The notes beneath the pieces were generated by a model, which had not been told where the DNA came from, searched no databases, and saw nothing but the letters and a program-made list of their open reading frames with translations. 64,000 bases of DNA from Adenophora triphylla var. japonica (lineage: Eukaryota; Streptophyta; Magnoliopsida; Asterales; Campanulaceae). Both the position numbers and the translations under genes were made by a program. The DNA is taken from assembly GCA_022495995.1 (NCBI GenBank), contig JAFEMH010004896.1, positions 123,127 to 187,126 of the forward strand. The letters are read 5' to 3'. This document shows, in pieces, positions 33,304 to 43,951 of this stretch (its first letter is position 1; each line of letters begins with the position of its first letter).

Positions 33304-33899
33304 GTTATCGGTAGTGCATTGATAAGATGAGCGGACCCTTCATCAATGAGTCCGGTCGCTACGGAAGAGCTAGGCGAAAGATTGCAACAAGTTACTTTAG
33401 TTCCCCTTACCATCTTTCCACGAGTACCGGCTGTTAATGATTTCCGGCAAGCTTTTGATCGGTTCGAAGTCTCCAACTTCCTGAAGAACGCCGGCAAACT
33501 TGCTACTCCCAGGGCAGCGACAAGAAGGAGTGAGATCCCGGTCCAACCCTTGTCAAGTCCCCCTCGAGTCAATAAGTAGTGTAGGGTCCGAGAGAATCTG
33601 TGTTGTCTTTTCGGTTGAGTCGGGAATCTTGAATTCCAGTCCTCGAAGTCATCAGAAGGCCTCACGCACGAGGATTATGAAAAATGTAATCGATGTCATC
33701 TTTCCCCTTATCTTGAATGAAATGACAAATCTTTACGATTATCCTCTTATTGTCAACTTAACAAATGATAAATTAACTTTCAAAACTTAACAACGATTAA
33801 TAATGAATCATTTGAACAAGATGCAAACACACTAAACGAACAATATATTAAAGAAATCTTTAAGCGGGTTTCGAAAAAGAGGAAAACCGGGCCCAGTGC
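33304..33899 (+). other. Decayed gag-PR-RT linker of element C
   Basis: Multiple stops in all frames. No D-S/T-G protease motif found. An AT-rich insertion-like patch lies at 33670-33850. Confidence 0.4.
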
Positions 33900-34957
33900 C
33901 GAGGAGGTTTTGATAAGTGTGAACTTGGGTACTATTGAGGAACCTGAAGAGACACAGATTGGAAGCTTCTTCCGGGGGGTTGAAAGGGACAGATTGATCG
34001 TGCTCGAGAGAATACGTCGACGTGTTTGCATGGTCATACAAAGATATGCCGGGGCTAGACAGGTTCGATAGTAGAGCACGAGAATCCCTCTAGCACCGGA
34101 TGCTAAGCCGGTAAAGCGAGCGAGAAAGATTAAGCGGAATGGTCTCTACGGGTCAAAGAAGAAATTGAGGAAGCTCTTTGCGGGTAGGGTTCATCGAGTT
34201 ATTGAATACCCGACATGGTTGTCCAACATCGTGGCCAGTAACCAAGGCCGATGGGAAGGTGCTTGTTCTTTGTGTGGATTTCCGAGATGCGAACAAGGCC
34301 GGCCCAAGACGACTACCCTACGCAAACATAGACATCTGGTGGACTCCACTTGCCAACTACGAAGTCAAATCCTTCGTTGATGGTTTTGCGAGCTACAACC
34401 GGATCAAGATGGCCGAGGAAGACCAAGAAAAGACGGCCTTCACCACACCATGGGGAACCTCTTGTTATACGGTAATGCCATTCGGGCTCAAGAATGCGGG
34501 GCTACTTACGAAGAGGGCGACCGCGCTTTATCATGACATGATCCACAAGGAGATTGAGGTCTACGTAGATGACATGATAATCCACTCCAAAGGAGAAGGT
34601 GGGCAGCACTTTGTTGACCTACGAAAATTCTTTGAGAGGTGAGACGGCATTCCATGAGACTAAACCACTGCAAATGCACCTTCGGAGTGACAAGGGAAAA
34701 GTGCTTGGGTACGTGGTCACGGAGCGAGGTATAGAAGTTGACCCCAGAAAGATCAAAGCCATCATGGATATGAGGCCACCTCAAACCAGGACGGAAGTCA
34801 AGAGCTTCATGGGTAAATTGCGGTACATTAGCCGTTTCGTCAATCGGTTGACCACTATGTGCGAGCCCGTCTTCAAGCTCATGAAGAAGAATGTGGACCA
34901 CGAGAATGGACCGAAGAATGCCAAGATGCCTTTGACCGGATCAAGGCATACTTAGTA
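33900..34957 (+). pseudogene. Reverse transcriptase of element C
   Basis: Frame-corrected reading shows LGTIEEPEETQIGSFF, IPLAPDAKPVKRARKI, EYPTWLSNIV, ADGKVLVLCVDFRDANKAGP, VDGFASYNRIKMAEEDQEKT, VMPFGLKNAG and EVYVDDMIIHSKGE, then VLGYVVTERGIEVDPRKI and SFMGKLRYISRFVNRLT. The YVDD box is intact. At least five frame changes and two stops occur. Several frame changes are 1-2 nt indels that could be assembly error. Confidence 0.9.
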
Positions 34958-35420
34958 CATCCCCGGTACTATGCCCCCACATAGACAGAAGCCTCTTACG
35001 CTCTATCTCCATCCTGAACACGGCGGTTGGGGCTATGCTTGCTCGGGAGAAGAAAGACTCTCGGGTGGAAACGCCATTTACTTTGTCGGCGGAAGCTACG
35101 AGGAGTGAGCTCAATTACTCGGCATGTGAAAAGACTTGTGCGGGGTGAGTGCAGGTAGTCGGCAAGTTGAAGCATTATATGCAAGCCCACCACTGTGAAT
35201 TTGGTCTCGAAAATAGACCCCATCAAGTACATCTTTGACAAGCCTTCCCTCTCGATGCGTCTAGCGAAGTGGTCTTTCTTCTTGGCGAGAATACGACATC
35301 AACTATGTGACCGAGAAAGGCCATCAAGAGGTCAAGCATTGTCGAGATCACTGGCGAATTTCCCCGATGTAATGAAGACGAGAGGGCACGAACCCCAATT
35401 TCCGAGATGAAGGGATCTTT
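34958..35420 (+). pseudogene. RT-linked RNase H of element C
   Basis: Readable pieces: LTLYLSILNTAVGAMLAREKK, RSELNYSACEKTCAG, KLKHYMQAHHCEFG, KPSLSMRLAKWSFFLA and the NYVTEKAIKGQAL block. The order is that of Ty3 gRH. Frames change near 35140 and 35290. Confidence 0.82.
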
Positions 35421-35812
35421 GCGGTTGAGCACGAAAATAGATGGCAATTGTTCTTTGACGGAGCCGCTAACAAAAGAGGAAACGGTGTAGGAATGCTATT
35501 GGTCGATCCGAAAGATGAGCATACCCCATAGCCCTCAAGTTGAACTTTCTGCCACGAACAATGTCGCCGAGTATGAAGCTGCATTCTTTGGTTTGGAGGC
35601 GCTTTAGAAAGAAATGTCAAGGAGCTCGAAGTTTACGGAGACTCGGCCACGATCATCAACCAAGTCTCCAACAAGTGGAAGGCGTGGACCACTAATCTAC
35701 AACGGTATCATGCCCGTATGGAGGAGTTATTTGGACGGTTCGGAGAAGTGACTTTCCACTACTTGCCGAGGGAAAAGAACGGTCGCGAGATGCCCTAGCT
35801 ACTCTAGCCTCA
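35421..35812 (+). pseudogene. Second (archaeal-type) RNase H of element C
   Basis: RWQLFFDGAANKRGNGVGML (the DGA block), NNVAEYEA in a shifted frame, ELEVYGDSATIINQVSNKWK (the GDS block) and TFHYLPREKN...DALATLASLVE. This second RNase H is the Tat-clade hallmark. Confidence 0.87.
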
Positions 35813-37185
35813 TTGGTAGAGATCCCAGGAAAAGCCATAAAGCCCTTCGAGTGGGTAGAAGAGAAGCCCCGGCCTTACATTTGTGAAGTGGACACAGGAC
35901 CCGAGCCTATAAAGGAACCTTGGTACAATCAGTTACCAATTCCTCAAAGACGGAGAGTCGGCTTTCGAGAGACGAAGAAGGTAGACCGAAAGAAGGTATC
36001 GAGCCAAGAGCTTACAAGCCACGAAAAGGTTGGCTTCTCATTATGTCATTCTAGGAGGCAACCTATACAAGAAGCGGTATCAAGGACCACTCCTCTTATG
36101 TGTCACTCAAGAAAGAGCCAGAGAGTTGATGGCCGAAGTCCACAATGGTCCTGCGGTCCTCACATGAATGCGAGCCACGATGCAAGTGATCCTCGAGAAT
36201 GGGTTACTCTTTGGATCTCCATGGAGAGCGGTGCGTTCGGCACGTCGAACTGCGACAAATGCCGGCGGTTTGCCAACCTCAACCATCTCCCACCTCATGA
36301 CACATCTTGCATGACGACTCCTTGGCCGTTTGCAACTTGGGGCATTGACGTGATAGGGAAAATATCCCGGCCCAGGAGCAATGGGCATGAGTTCGTGTTG
36401 GTAGCCATTGACTACTTCACCAAGTGGGTAGAGGCCAAGTCTACAAGGTCCTCACTTCCGAGAAAAGTGGCCCGGTTCATCAAAGAAAACATAATGTGCG
36501 AGATATGGGGTGCCCAGCGAGATCATTTCGATAATGGGTCACACTTGAAGGAGGCTGCGATAGGCTAGCTGTCGAGAATTGAGTTACTCGCCACAAGTCG
36601 TCCCGTACGGACCTCGAGACCAATGGAGCCGTGGAAAGGCTGCTAATAAGACACTCGAGCGGATCATCAGGAAGATGGCCATCCGTGGTCGTGATTGGCC
36701 CGAAAAGCTGCACCTAGCACTCTGGGGCTCTGAACGTCTGTCGGAAACGACCACGGGAGAAACTCCTTTTGCCCTAACTTACGGGATGGAAGCGGTGTTA
36801 CCGGTGGAGTTGGAAATCCCGTCATTAAGGGTCCTCTGGAAAACGGTGTCAATGAAGTGGAATGGTTGCGCGGCCGGCATGATGAGTTAGCCACCTTGAC
36901 GAGAGAAGGCTAAAAGCCATGGAACACACCCGAGCCTACCGGAGGCGAATGGCCGGGCGTTTGATAAAAGGTCAAGGCCGGAGACATCAAAGAGGGCGAC
37001 TTAGTGCCGAAAGTAAAGCCCCCTACCGAGAGACAACCCCCTGGGAAAATGGGAACCCGTCTGGATCGGCCCTTATGTGGTGCGAGAAGATGCGTCGGGA
37101 GGAGCAATGAAGCTTGCGAGACTTGGATGGCAATCCCTTTGTCCACCCGGTCAGCGGTGATAAACTCAGAAGATACTATGTCTAA
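35813..37185 (+). pseudogene. Integrase of element C
   Basis: After a linker (KPFEWVEEKPRPYICEVD) come remnants of the zinc region ending CDKCRRFANL, the first-Asp block WGIDVIGKISRP, YFTKWVEAKS, the second-Asp block reading HFDNGSH (normally SDNGSH), then AANKTLERIIRKM with the Glu region scrambled by frameshift, and GETPFALTYGMEAVLPVELE. The C-terminal part is fragmentary and ends near KLRRYYV. It is non-functional as read. Confidence 0.87.
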
Positions 37186-37210
37186 TAAAAAAACAAAGAA
37201 AAAAAAAAAA

Positions 37211-37395
37211 TCTTAGTGCAAAAAGAGTAATGCCCGGCTAAGTGAAAACCCCAAAAGGGCGGTCTAGGCAAAAGACGGGGTTGCACATATAAAAAAAAAA
37301 AAAAAAAAAAAATCTTAGTGCAAAAAGAGTAATGCCCGGCTAATTTGAAAACCCCAAAAAGGGCGGTCTAGGCAAAAAACGAGTGCACATAAAAA
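37211..37395 (+). repeat. Tandem pair of about 101-bp units with hairpin motif and A-tract
   Basis: Each unit reads TCTTAGTGCAAAAAGAGTAA, GCCCGGCTAA, a hairpin ACCCC/GGGC and GGTCTAGGCAAAA (37232-37270 and 37333-37373). Each is bordered by A runs (37191-37210, 37291-37311). It lies directly after the integrase. Confidence 0.75.
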
Positions 37396-37706
37396 AATTG
37401 GTTCACGAGAATGAACTACGTAGACTGAGCCCCTTAGCCTTTCTTGTAAAAGGGAACGTAGGCGGCCATATATGGTTCGGTCTAAACAATAAAAAGGACA
37501 ATCAAGCTTCCATGAAGTGCGTCCTAAATAATAAAGGGTATTTCGGTTTTCATAAAACGGGTCCCAATCAATAAAGACATTTGAATTTCCATGAAATGTG
37601 TCTTGATTAATTTTAAAATAATATGCCTTGTTCATTACAAGTTAAAAACTTCTTGATGAGTTCAAGCACGGTCTACCTCTTAACTCTGCTAACTTTGCTA
37701 AAAGAT
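37396..37706. other. Spacer with three degenerate 50-bp repeats
   Basis: Around 37475-37620, the phrases CCATGAAGTGCGTCCTAAAT, CATAAAACGGGTCCCAATCA and CCATGAAATGTGTCTTGATT recur with ATAAAGG-type links, a decayed tandem array. Nothing coding. Confidence 0.5.
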
Positions 37707-39377
37707 CTAAAATACAATAAAATGCCTAAATAAACTAATGTGTTTGCAAATGGCAATAAGAGGATCTTGAGAAAAGACTTGTCGGTCGTCATTCGGCGAG
37801 TCTTCTTCGGTCTTCTTCCCTTTTCCTCGGCCTCGTCGAGTCTTCTTCCTTTTCTTCTCAATAATGTCTGTATCCCTCATCCCGACCTCTGGTATCCTCG
37901 CTGGAGCCTCTATCAACCCCGTGTCAATGAGTGCTCTCTCTATCCAGAGCACGAGTCCGCACCTCCTCCCTGCGAGCCTCGGTCAAAGGAGCGACCTCGG
38001 ACAATCTCTTGTGCAGAGCCTCCATATCTACGACCAAATCACACGATTGGTTATGGCAACTCGCCTTAGCCTCGGTCTCCCTCGAGTCCTACTCGAGTCA
38101 CGATCGGCTCCCAATAAAGCTCGACGTCTATCCTCCAAGATAACACAGTCGCTCCCATCTCCCTCTCGTACCGGTCAGTAGACGGTGGTCGAGATGGTGC
38201 TCTTCACCTTACGAAGATAGCCACAGGTGGGAAAGCGGTATATGTCCAAGCCCTCGAGAAGAAAGAGAAGGCTGGTGGATCTCTCATATCCAATGACACC
38301 ACCTCCATGGTCCGGATGTCCTCCCGATCACTCAATGGCTCTGTAAAGCCCCAAGCTGCACTGGATACCAAGCGGGGTATGTAGAAGGACGACCGGCGGA
38401 ATCCTGGAACCCTCGCGGCATAAGACTCCTGAAATATCCTCACTGATGCGCAACCTCCGGTGTGGTATCCACCAACGGATGTCCGAAGTGGATAGCCTAG
38501 CCATCATCGGCTCGGCTACCACTGTTCTGCTTGCCTAGGTGCACCTCTCAGAAATCACCCGAGGGCAGCGAGTCGGCAAAGCCCCGAGGCAAAGCCCAGA
38601 GCCTCTCCTGCGGCCGCGAGTCAACATAGCCGGACTCCCGGACCTCATGAAAGCGGTCTCCCAGAGCCATCCTATCGATCCCATGAAATGTCTCTCCCAA
38701 AACCCGGCGGGACAATATCCTTCCCGGCCACACGAGTCTCGACCATGTCCAAGAGGCCACTATGTGAGATCCCGCGGACTCGGCGGTGAACGAGACGAGA
38801 GAATACGCGAGAGAATGAAAGCATCCATAGCCACCGTGGTCGCGGCCATATCTGGAGACCCAGGCACACTGCCGGGATATCGGAAAGGTCAATCCTATCC
38901 AGGGCTACCATCATCCTCTCGGCCTCTCCCAAAGGAATCTGCGGAAAAGATGCAAGCTTTACCGTCACCGGCACGTCTCCGTCGGCGGAATAGATATAGC
39001 CTCGGTCTCGGGACCCCCAATCAAGGCTCACGAAGTCTTCGTGCGTTGGGACAATTTCGTTGTAAGAGAAGCGATAAACATGTCTCCGGACGTCCCGAAC
39101 TTTCTTTGCGGCTCTCAAGCGAGGTCCCAATCGGGCGGGAGATCCCTCAAATGCCATAAAGACTTGATCTTGAAGGAAGAATCAAGCGGTCCCTTGTGAT
39201 TTTGGAAGTTATGTCTCGCCCAAGATTGAAGACCGGATAGAAAATGGTCTCGCTTCCCCCTTTGCAATCGACGGGCTTCTCCATCGCAAAGTGTTCAAAG
39301 ATGGTGCTTTTAGGTCCAAAATATGCTGCAGGAACAATTGGGACAAGTCTAGAGTGAAAATGAAATGAAATGGCCAA
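37707..39377 (-). pseudogene. Element C antisense ORF 2, basic tail, unrecognised
   Basis: Runs opposite to pol. It starts near 39377 (MAISFHFHSRLVP), passes KSTIFEHFAMEKPVDCKGG, YPVFNLGRDITSKITRDRL, then a long stretch with YSADGDVPVTVKLASFPQIP, MALGDRFHEVRESGYVDSRP and ERLWALPRGFADSLPSG. A short helical segment (ALHKRLSEVAPLTEARREE) precedes a lysine/arginine-rich end, EKKRKKTRRGRGKGKK, which looks like a nuclear localisation signal. Many frame changes. I do not recognise the family; antisense accessory ORFs of unknown role are known from Tat elements. GCCGCACGGC words lie 45-100 bp upstream of the start. Confidence 0.55.
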
Positions 39378-39421
39378 GCCTTGCTTTTATTCGAGAAAAT
39401 AACCGGCTCGAGACGGGCGTA

Positions 39422-39474
39422 AGCCGCACGGCTTCATTTGCCCTCAAGGCCGTGCCGCACGGCTACATTAGCCC
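39422..39474. promoter_or_regulatory. Dyad words between the two antisense ORFs
   Basis: AGCCGCACGGCTTCATTTGC and GCCGTGCCGCACGGC (a 15-bp dyad) followed by TACATTAGCC. The words are the same as those before the LTR TATA box of this element. Confidence 0.6.
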
Positions 39475-40150
39475 TCTGCGAGAAAAAATTCTGCGGCAAC
39501 CAAAGATTGCTGCCCAAGGGAGTTTTCACCCCACTTTTTCAACCAAAACACATGTACAAAAACATATCCAGGAAGCCATTCAAGCATTCATACATCATTA
39601 TAAATCATTTTGGCCCAGGTTTCGGCCCCAATTCCAAGCAAAAAAGTCGCCCAAGGCTCGAGATAATATGCAAATTGAAAAAGCATAAATTAGAAAAGTA
39701 AATAAAATGTAAATACAATGTTTTCGCCCCATCGGCGCCCAAATAAAGCAAAAAATAAACAAAGTGTGCATAAAAATTGTAAATTGTTTGTTTTTGTTCC
39801 AAATCTATTCTAGAGACCTCTTAGGCCTCCGATTCTTCTTCCTCCTCATCGCTACTCAGCTCATAGATGCTAGCCTCCCTCATCAAGTCCTCACAGTCGC
39901 TCAAGTCGGACAAATGGACATTATCGTGCCCGTACTCGGCCAGTGCTCCCGAGAATGTCGGCGTTGGGTCCCCGCCCGAGGCATGGCCTTTGGAAGAGTA
40001 CTCAGAGGCCGATGAGGTAGGCAGCTGTGCCCCAGACGTGCCGTCTCTTGCGCCCGAGCTCCTGTGCATCCGCTGCCGCCTTCGAAGCGCGAGGCCGGCT
40101 TCCTCGAAGAGGCAGGCACATGTCCTTCCATTCTATTACGCACGACCGGC

Positions 40151-40276
40151 CTATCGTAAGTGCGAGTGGAACACGAGAAAAAAAGAAGAGAAAAATCTCG
40201 AGAAAATCTCGAGAAAATTGCAAAAGCGAGAAAATGCGAAAGCTAAAAGGGAATAAGACCCTAAGAGTACACTTAC
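40151..40276 (-). other. Predicted intron in antisense ORF 1 (126 bp)
   Basis: The minus-strand donor is ACCG/GTAAGT-like (GTAAGTGTAC), the interior is T-rich and the acceptor is CTTACGATAG. It is conventional in form; the downstream frame is damaged. Confidence 0.5.
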
Positions 40277-40933
40277 GGTGCTATCGGGCGGCAAGGTGTC
40301 TTGGGGCTCCCTAGCATCGGGGACGGAGTATCCTCATCCTCCTCGGCACTCCATGGATCACATAGGACGGATGCGCGGGAGGGATCGGCGGGTCGATAGG
40401 CTCATCCTCCCCATATCCACGAGTGACCGCCGGCTTCACTAGCTTACGTGGCGTCCTCGGGCGGCTGCTCCACAAACACGGCGTAGGGGTGTCCATGTCA
40501 AAGTACTCCTCTGCGGCCACGCACACACAGTACCTAGCAATCTCATCCTCGGCCGATCCACAGGCTGTAGCATCCGTCTTTGGAGGATCTGAGGAGTAAT
40601 GGCATCTAGTGGGGGAACATGACCATCTTTGCCTCGAAGCGGTCCCAGGATAGATGACATCACATGTCGGCCCAGTGAGCCACCTCCTCTGCCTCGTCAC
40701 CTCGATGGCATCTCCCGGCCAAGATCTCAGGATACACACCGGGGGTAGAAGTCCACTCCATCGTGCCCATCCACTGTTGATGACCGGCCTCACCATTTTG
40801 TAGTCGAAGGTAATCCGGGTCTTCCCGTGAATTTATCTCTCGCATCTCCCCTCCGGCGAACCATAGCGGGGAAGATGGTGACATCACTCTGCTGGTTCCA
40901 AGGGAAGAACCCGATCACCTCGCAAAACCCAGG

Positions 40934-41021
40934 CTGCATGTTCAAAACATCAAAAGGTCATTCTCTCTCTTATAAAAGTCTCAAGACGGGAAAAGAGAAA
41001 AAAGAAAAGAAAGGAGACTAC
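40934..41021 (-). other. Predicted intron in antisense ORF 1 (88 bp)
   Basis: Minus-strand donor CTCGAG/GTAGTC, long T/C tract, acceptor AACATGCAG before CCTGGGTTTTGCGAG. Confidence 0.5.
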
Positions 41022-41699
41022 CTCGAGGGCAAATGAGAAGCGATCCGTAGAAGCGGCCTTGTTCCATTGTACATGTCCAAGAGAAGTACAACTCCGCCAA
41101 TCCGGCCTCTCCCCGAGACCGTCCCTATCCCATCAACATCCTCCGAGAGAGTCGAGGAGGCAAGTCATGGCTATCGTCCCGAATTGGCAAAGATGGTGGT
41201 GATAGCATCAACCATATGAATGCTCTAGCCGGTGCTGAGCGGATCACATCATTAGCGGCAAAGTTACGCATGCAAGTACGACGCCACCTCGACGTTCCGC
41301 GTCTCCATCCCCGGCCCCTTGGGAATCGGCTCAAACCCGACCAAAGCACAGGAACTCCTCGGCGGTAATATGGTCTCTCCAAGTCACGGGCCTCCCGGTG
41401 AGCTGTAGGCCCGATAATAGGCTGTGAAATCGGCGGGAGTCCTTTGTCGGCTCTCCCCGGCTCGGGTGAAAGCTATGTGTCTTGTCCCACGGAACTCGAA
41501 GGGCCTGGACCAAGCCCTTGCTCTTAGAGGTGATGTGAACACCCCTGCCGATAGCCTCTACAAATGCATCCAGGCCGGTAGCCCTCACCAGCTGCTTGGG
41601 ATTTACCCCATTCTTCTCAAAATCCGGCATCCTCTGCCAAAGCTTAACCGCTATCTCCGACGGTCCTCTAGACTTGTTCTCCTGTAGACAAGCACATCA

Positions 41700-42219
41700 A
41701 AAAGAAGCGTCAGTCCTTCATATCATTTCAAAAGCATGCATATATTCAAAAGTGCACATATTTTCAAAAAGAAAAGCATTCACAAAAGTTTTTCTAGCAT
41801 TATTTGCATCAAAAACGTGTCTTTCATCACTTGAAACGCGTCATTGCTTTCCTAAAGCACAAAATCACAATTCTTCGCACATAAGCATTATTCTTTCAAA
41901 AAAATGGCATGCATGAATCATTTTCATCTTCCAAAATCATGTTTTCTCATTAAAAATCAGAATTTTGACCTAGTTCTAGCACAAGGCAAGAACTCCGTCT
42001 CATATTTTGAAAAATTCTCATTCTTACTTCATTTTGCGAGAAAAAAGTGAGTCATTCTCATATTTTTCATCAAAATAAAATTGCACATTGCATATTCTTA
42101 GCCTCATAGGTTGTTCATGCATCTCAAAATCATTCAAAAAATCATTCAAAATCCTAAAATTCGGGTCAAGCCCTAAATCATTCAAAATTCAAGCAAAATC
42201 ATCGGATTTGAGCAAAATG
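41700..42219 (-). other. AT-rich stretch, probable long intron of antisense ORF 1
   Basis: It contains repeated CATTCAAAA, CATTTTC and GCATATTC-like words. No ORF matches the flanks. Composition differs sharply from the GC-richer exons on both sides. Confidence 0.4.
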
Positions 42220-42550
42220 AGAATGCTTACCCCAACCGATCGCGGGTTCGTTGATTTATGCTCCCTTCTCCCCGGGTAAAGCTCCGACGGAGGCGTAAGA
42301 AAGTCATACTTTCTCTCCGTCCGAACGAGCTCCTTTCTCCTCCTTCTCGCGGCCGCCGAGATGTTTCTTCTTGCTTGCCTCGGTATGGGATTGCCCTCCG
42401 GATCCATCTCAAATCAAAGGGAAGCAAGAGGGTTGAAGAATTTCGAAATTCTCTCTCTCTCTTCTCTCTCTCTCGGCTGAAGTGGGCGGCAACAAGTGCC
42501 CAGTCCCCGTTCAAATCTGATTTTAAATAATCTGGAAAAAACAGGCTTCT

Positions 42551-42599
42551 AGCCGTACGGCTTCTTTTTCTCCATCTCATGCCGGGCGGCTTCATTCGC
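42551..42599. promoter_or_regulatory. Dyad words upstream of antisense ORF 1
   Basis: AGCCGTACGGCT (perfect 12-bp palindrome) followed by TC, then GCCGGGCGGCTTCATTCGC. It lies about 145-190 bp upstream of the minus-strand ATG at 42407. Confidence 0.6.
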
Positions 42600-42791
42600 T
42601 ACGGCGAAATTACAATCCACTCTGGACCTTCCACTTGGGCATGCAATTTCCGTTATCTTTTAACCAAGATAACATCTTTTCAGAAAATATCCCTTATCTC
42701 TTTAGCAATCAAGCTTTATTCCCGGTCGCCTCCGTTAATTCCGTTATAACGGGATAACACTAGGTGACAACCTCCGAATTGTCAGAACTCT

Positions 42792-43391
42792 AGACTTGTG
42801 CTACCTCTATCCGCGAATAGTGAAGTATGCCCAAGTCATTTCAACTTGTGCTACCTCTATCCGCGAATAGTGAAGTATGCCCAAGTCATTTCAACTTGTG
42901 CTACCTCTATCCGCGAATAGTGACGTATGCCCAAGTCATTTCAACTTGTGCTACCTCTATCCGCGAATAGTGACGTATGCCCAAGTCATTTCAACTTGTG
43001 CTACCTCTATCCGCGAATAGTGACGTATGCCCAAGTCATTCCAACTTGTGCTACCTCTATCCGCGAATAGTGACGTATGCCCAAGTCATTTCAACTTGTG
43101 CTACCACTATCCGCGAATAGTGACGTATGCCCAAGTCATTCCAACTTGTGCTACCTCTATCCGCGAATAGTGACGTATGCCCAAGTCATTCCAACTTGTG
43201 CTACCTCTATCCGCGAATAGTGACGTATGCCCAAGTCATTCCAACTTGTGCTACCTCTATCCGCGAATAGTGACGTATGCCCAAGTCATTCCAACTTGTG
43301 CTACTGCTATCCGCGAATAGTGATGTATGCCCAAGTCATTTCAACTTGTGCTACCTCTATCCGCGAATAGTGACGTACGCTCAAGTTTCCC
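42792..43391. repeat. 12-copy, 50-bp minisatellite in element C
   Basis: The unit begins CAACTTGTGCTACCTCTATC and contains CTATCCGCGAATAG (dyad CTAT-CGCG-ATAG) and GACGTATGCCCAAGTCATT. Copies are head to tail with 0-3 changes each, such as GAAGTA or GACGTA and TTTC or TTCC. The first and last copies are diverged. Confidence 0.97.
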
Positions 43392-43520
43392 AACTTAAGT
43401 TACCTCTATCTCCGTCATAAAGAGATAGCGCCATAAGCTCTAGCTTCATCAGGTGACAGCCTCCGAATTGTCAAAATCTCAAGGATCCTAGACATCGTTC
43501 CTAACTATCTAGTGATGCTT

Positions 43521-43825
43521 GAACTACGATCAAGGCTTGATTCCTCCGGGATACGTAGGTAGCCTTTTATAAAAGGTCCAGCCATTCGACCACTTTGGTC
43601 ACCCTGTTTCTTTGTCACTCCTCAGTGATAAAGCGCCCCCTCATAAAAGTTCAGATATCCGACCACCTGGGTCACTCCTAGCATATCCCCAGTAGGATCA
43701 ATTGCTTGACCTCCTAGGTCATTTTCTCTTCTTTTTCCCAGCAAGAGACCAGTTTCTCTTCTTCCTTCCCCAGCGGATCCTAATTCCGAACTACGGCCTG
43801 GCTTGATTCCTCCGGGATACGTAGG
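43521..43825 (+). repeat. Two copies of the GATACGTAGG hairpin block, element C
   Basis: GAACTACG, then ATTCC-TCC-GGGAT and ACGTAGG occur at 43521-43559 and 43788-43825. Each is followed by AGCCTT and a CCACTYGACCACYTTGGTC-like line. CTACG/CGTAG can form an outer stem and ATTCC/GGGAT an inner one. The same block is in element D. Confidence 0.75.
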
Positions 43826-43951
43826 TAGCCTTCCAAAAGGTTCAGCCACTCGACCACCTTGGTCACCCAATCCGTCTCGGCATTCGCCAGATCGGATCCT
43901 TTTCTATCGACAACCCCACTCGCCTTGCAAGTGACGTTGCCGAGGGGCTTC
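43826..43951 (+). other. Pre-LTR region and polypurine tract of element C
   Basis: It ends GTTGCCGAGGGGCTTC before the 3' LTR. GCCGAGGGGCT is also directly before the 3' LTR of element D, so it is the likely PPT. Confidence 0.65.

Larger units (their letters stand above)
39821..42407 (-). pseudogene. Element C antisense ORF 1, spliced, acidic tail, unrecognised
   Basis: Starts at ATG 42407 with MDPEGNPIPRQARRNISAAA and a basic, helical N-terminus. Next open block 41630-41125: PDFEKNGVNPKQLVRATGLD, VTWRDHITAEEFLCFGRV, FAANDVIRSAPARAFIW. Then after an 88-bp intron PGFCEVIGFFPWNQQSDVTI, and after a 126-bp intron a Ser-rich C-terminus ending SSDEEEEESEA. Between 42220 and 41690 lies a long AT-rich stretch that is probably another intron. 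Frames are broken in several places. The family is not recognised; a plant-mobile-domain-like protein is possible but unproven. Confidence 0.55.

Noticed and set aside
42792..43391. Regular 50-bp repeats as a possible CRISPR-like array
   Set aside because: Units are contiguous head to tail with no variable spacers; this is a plant retroelement minisatellite.
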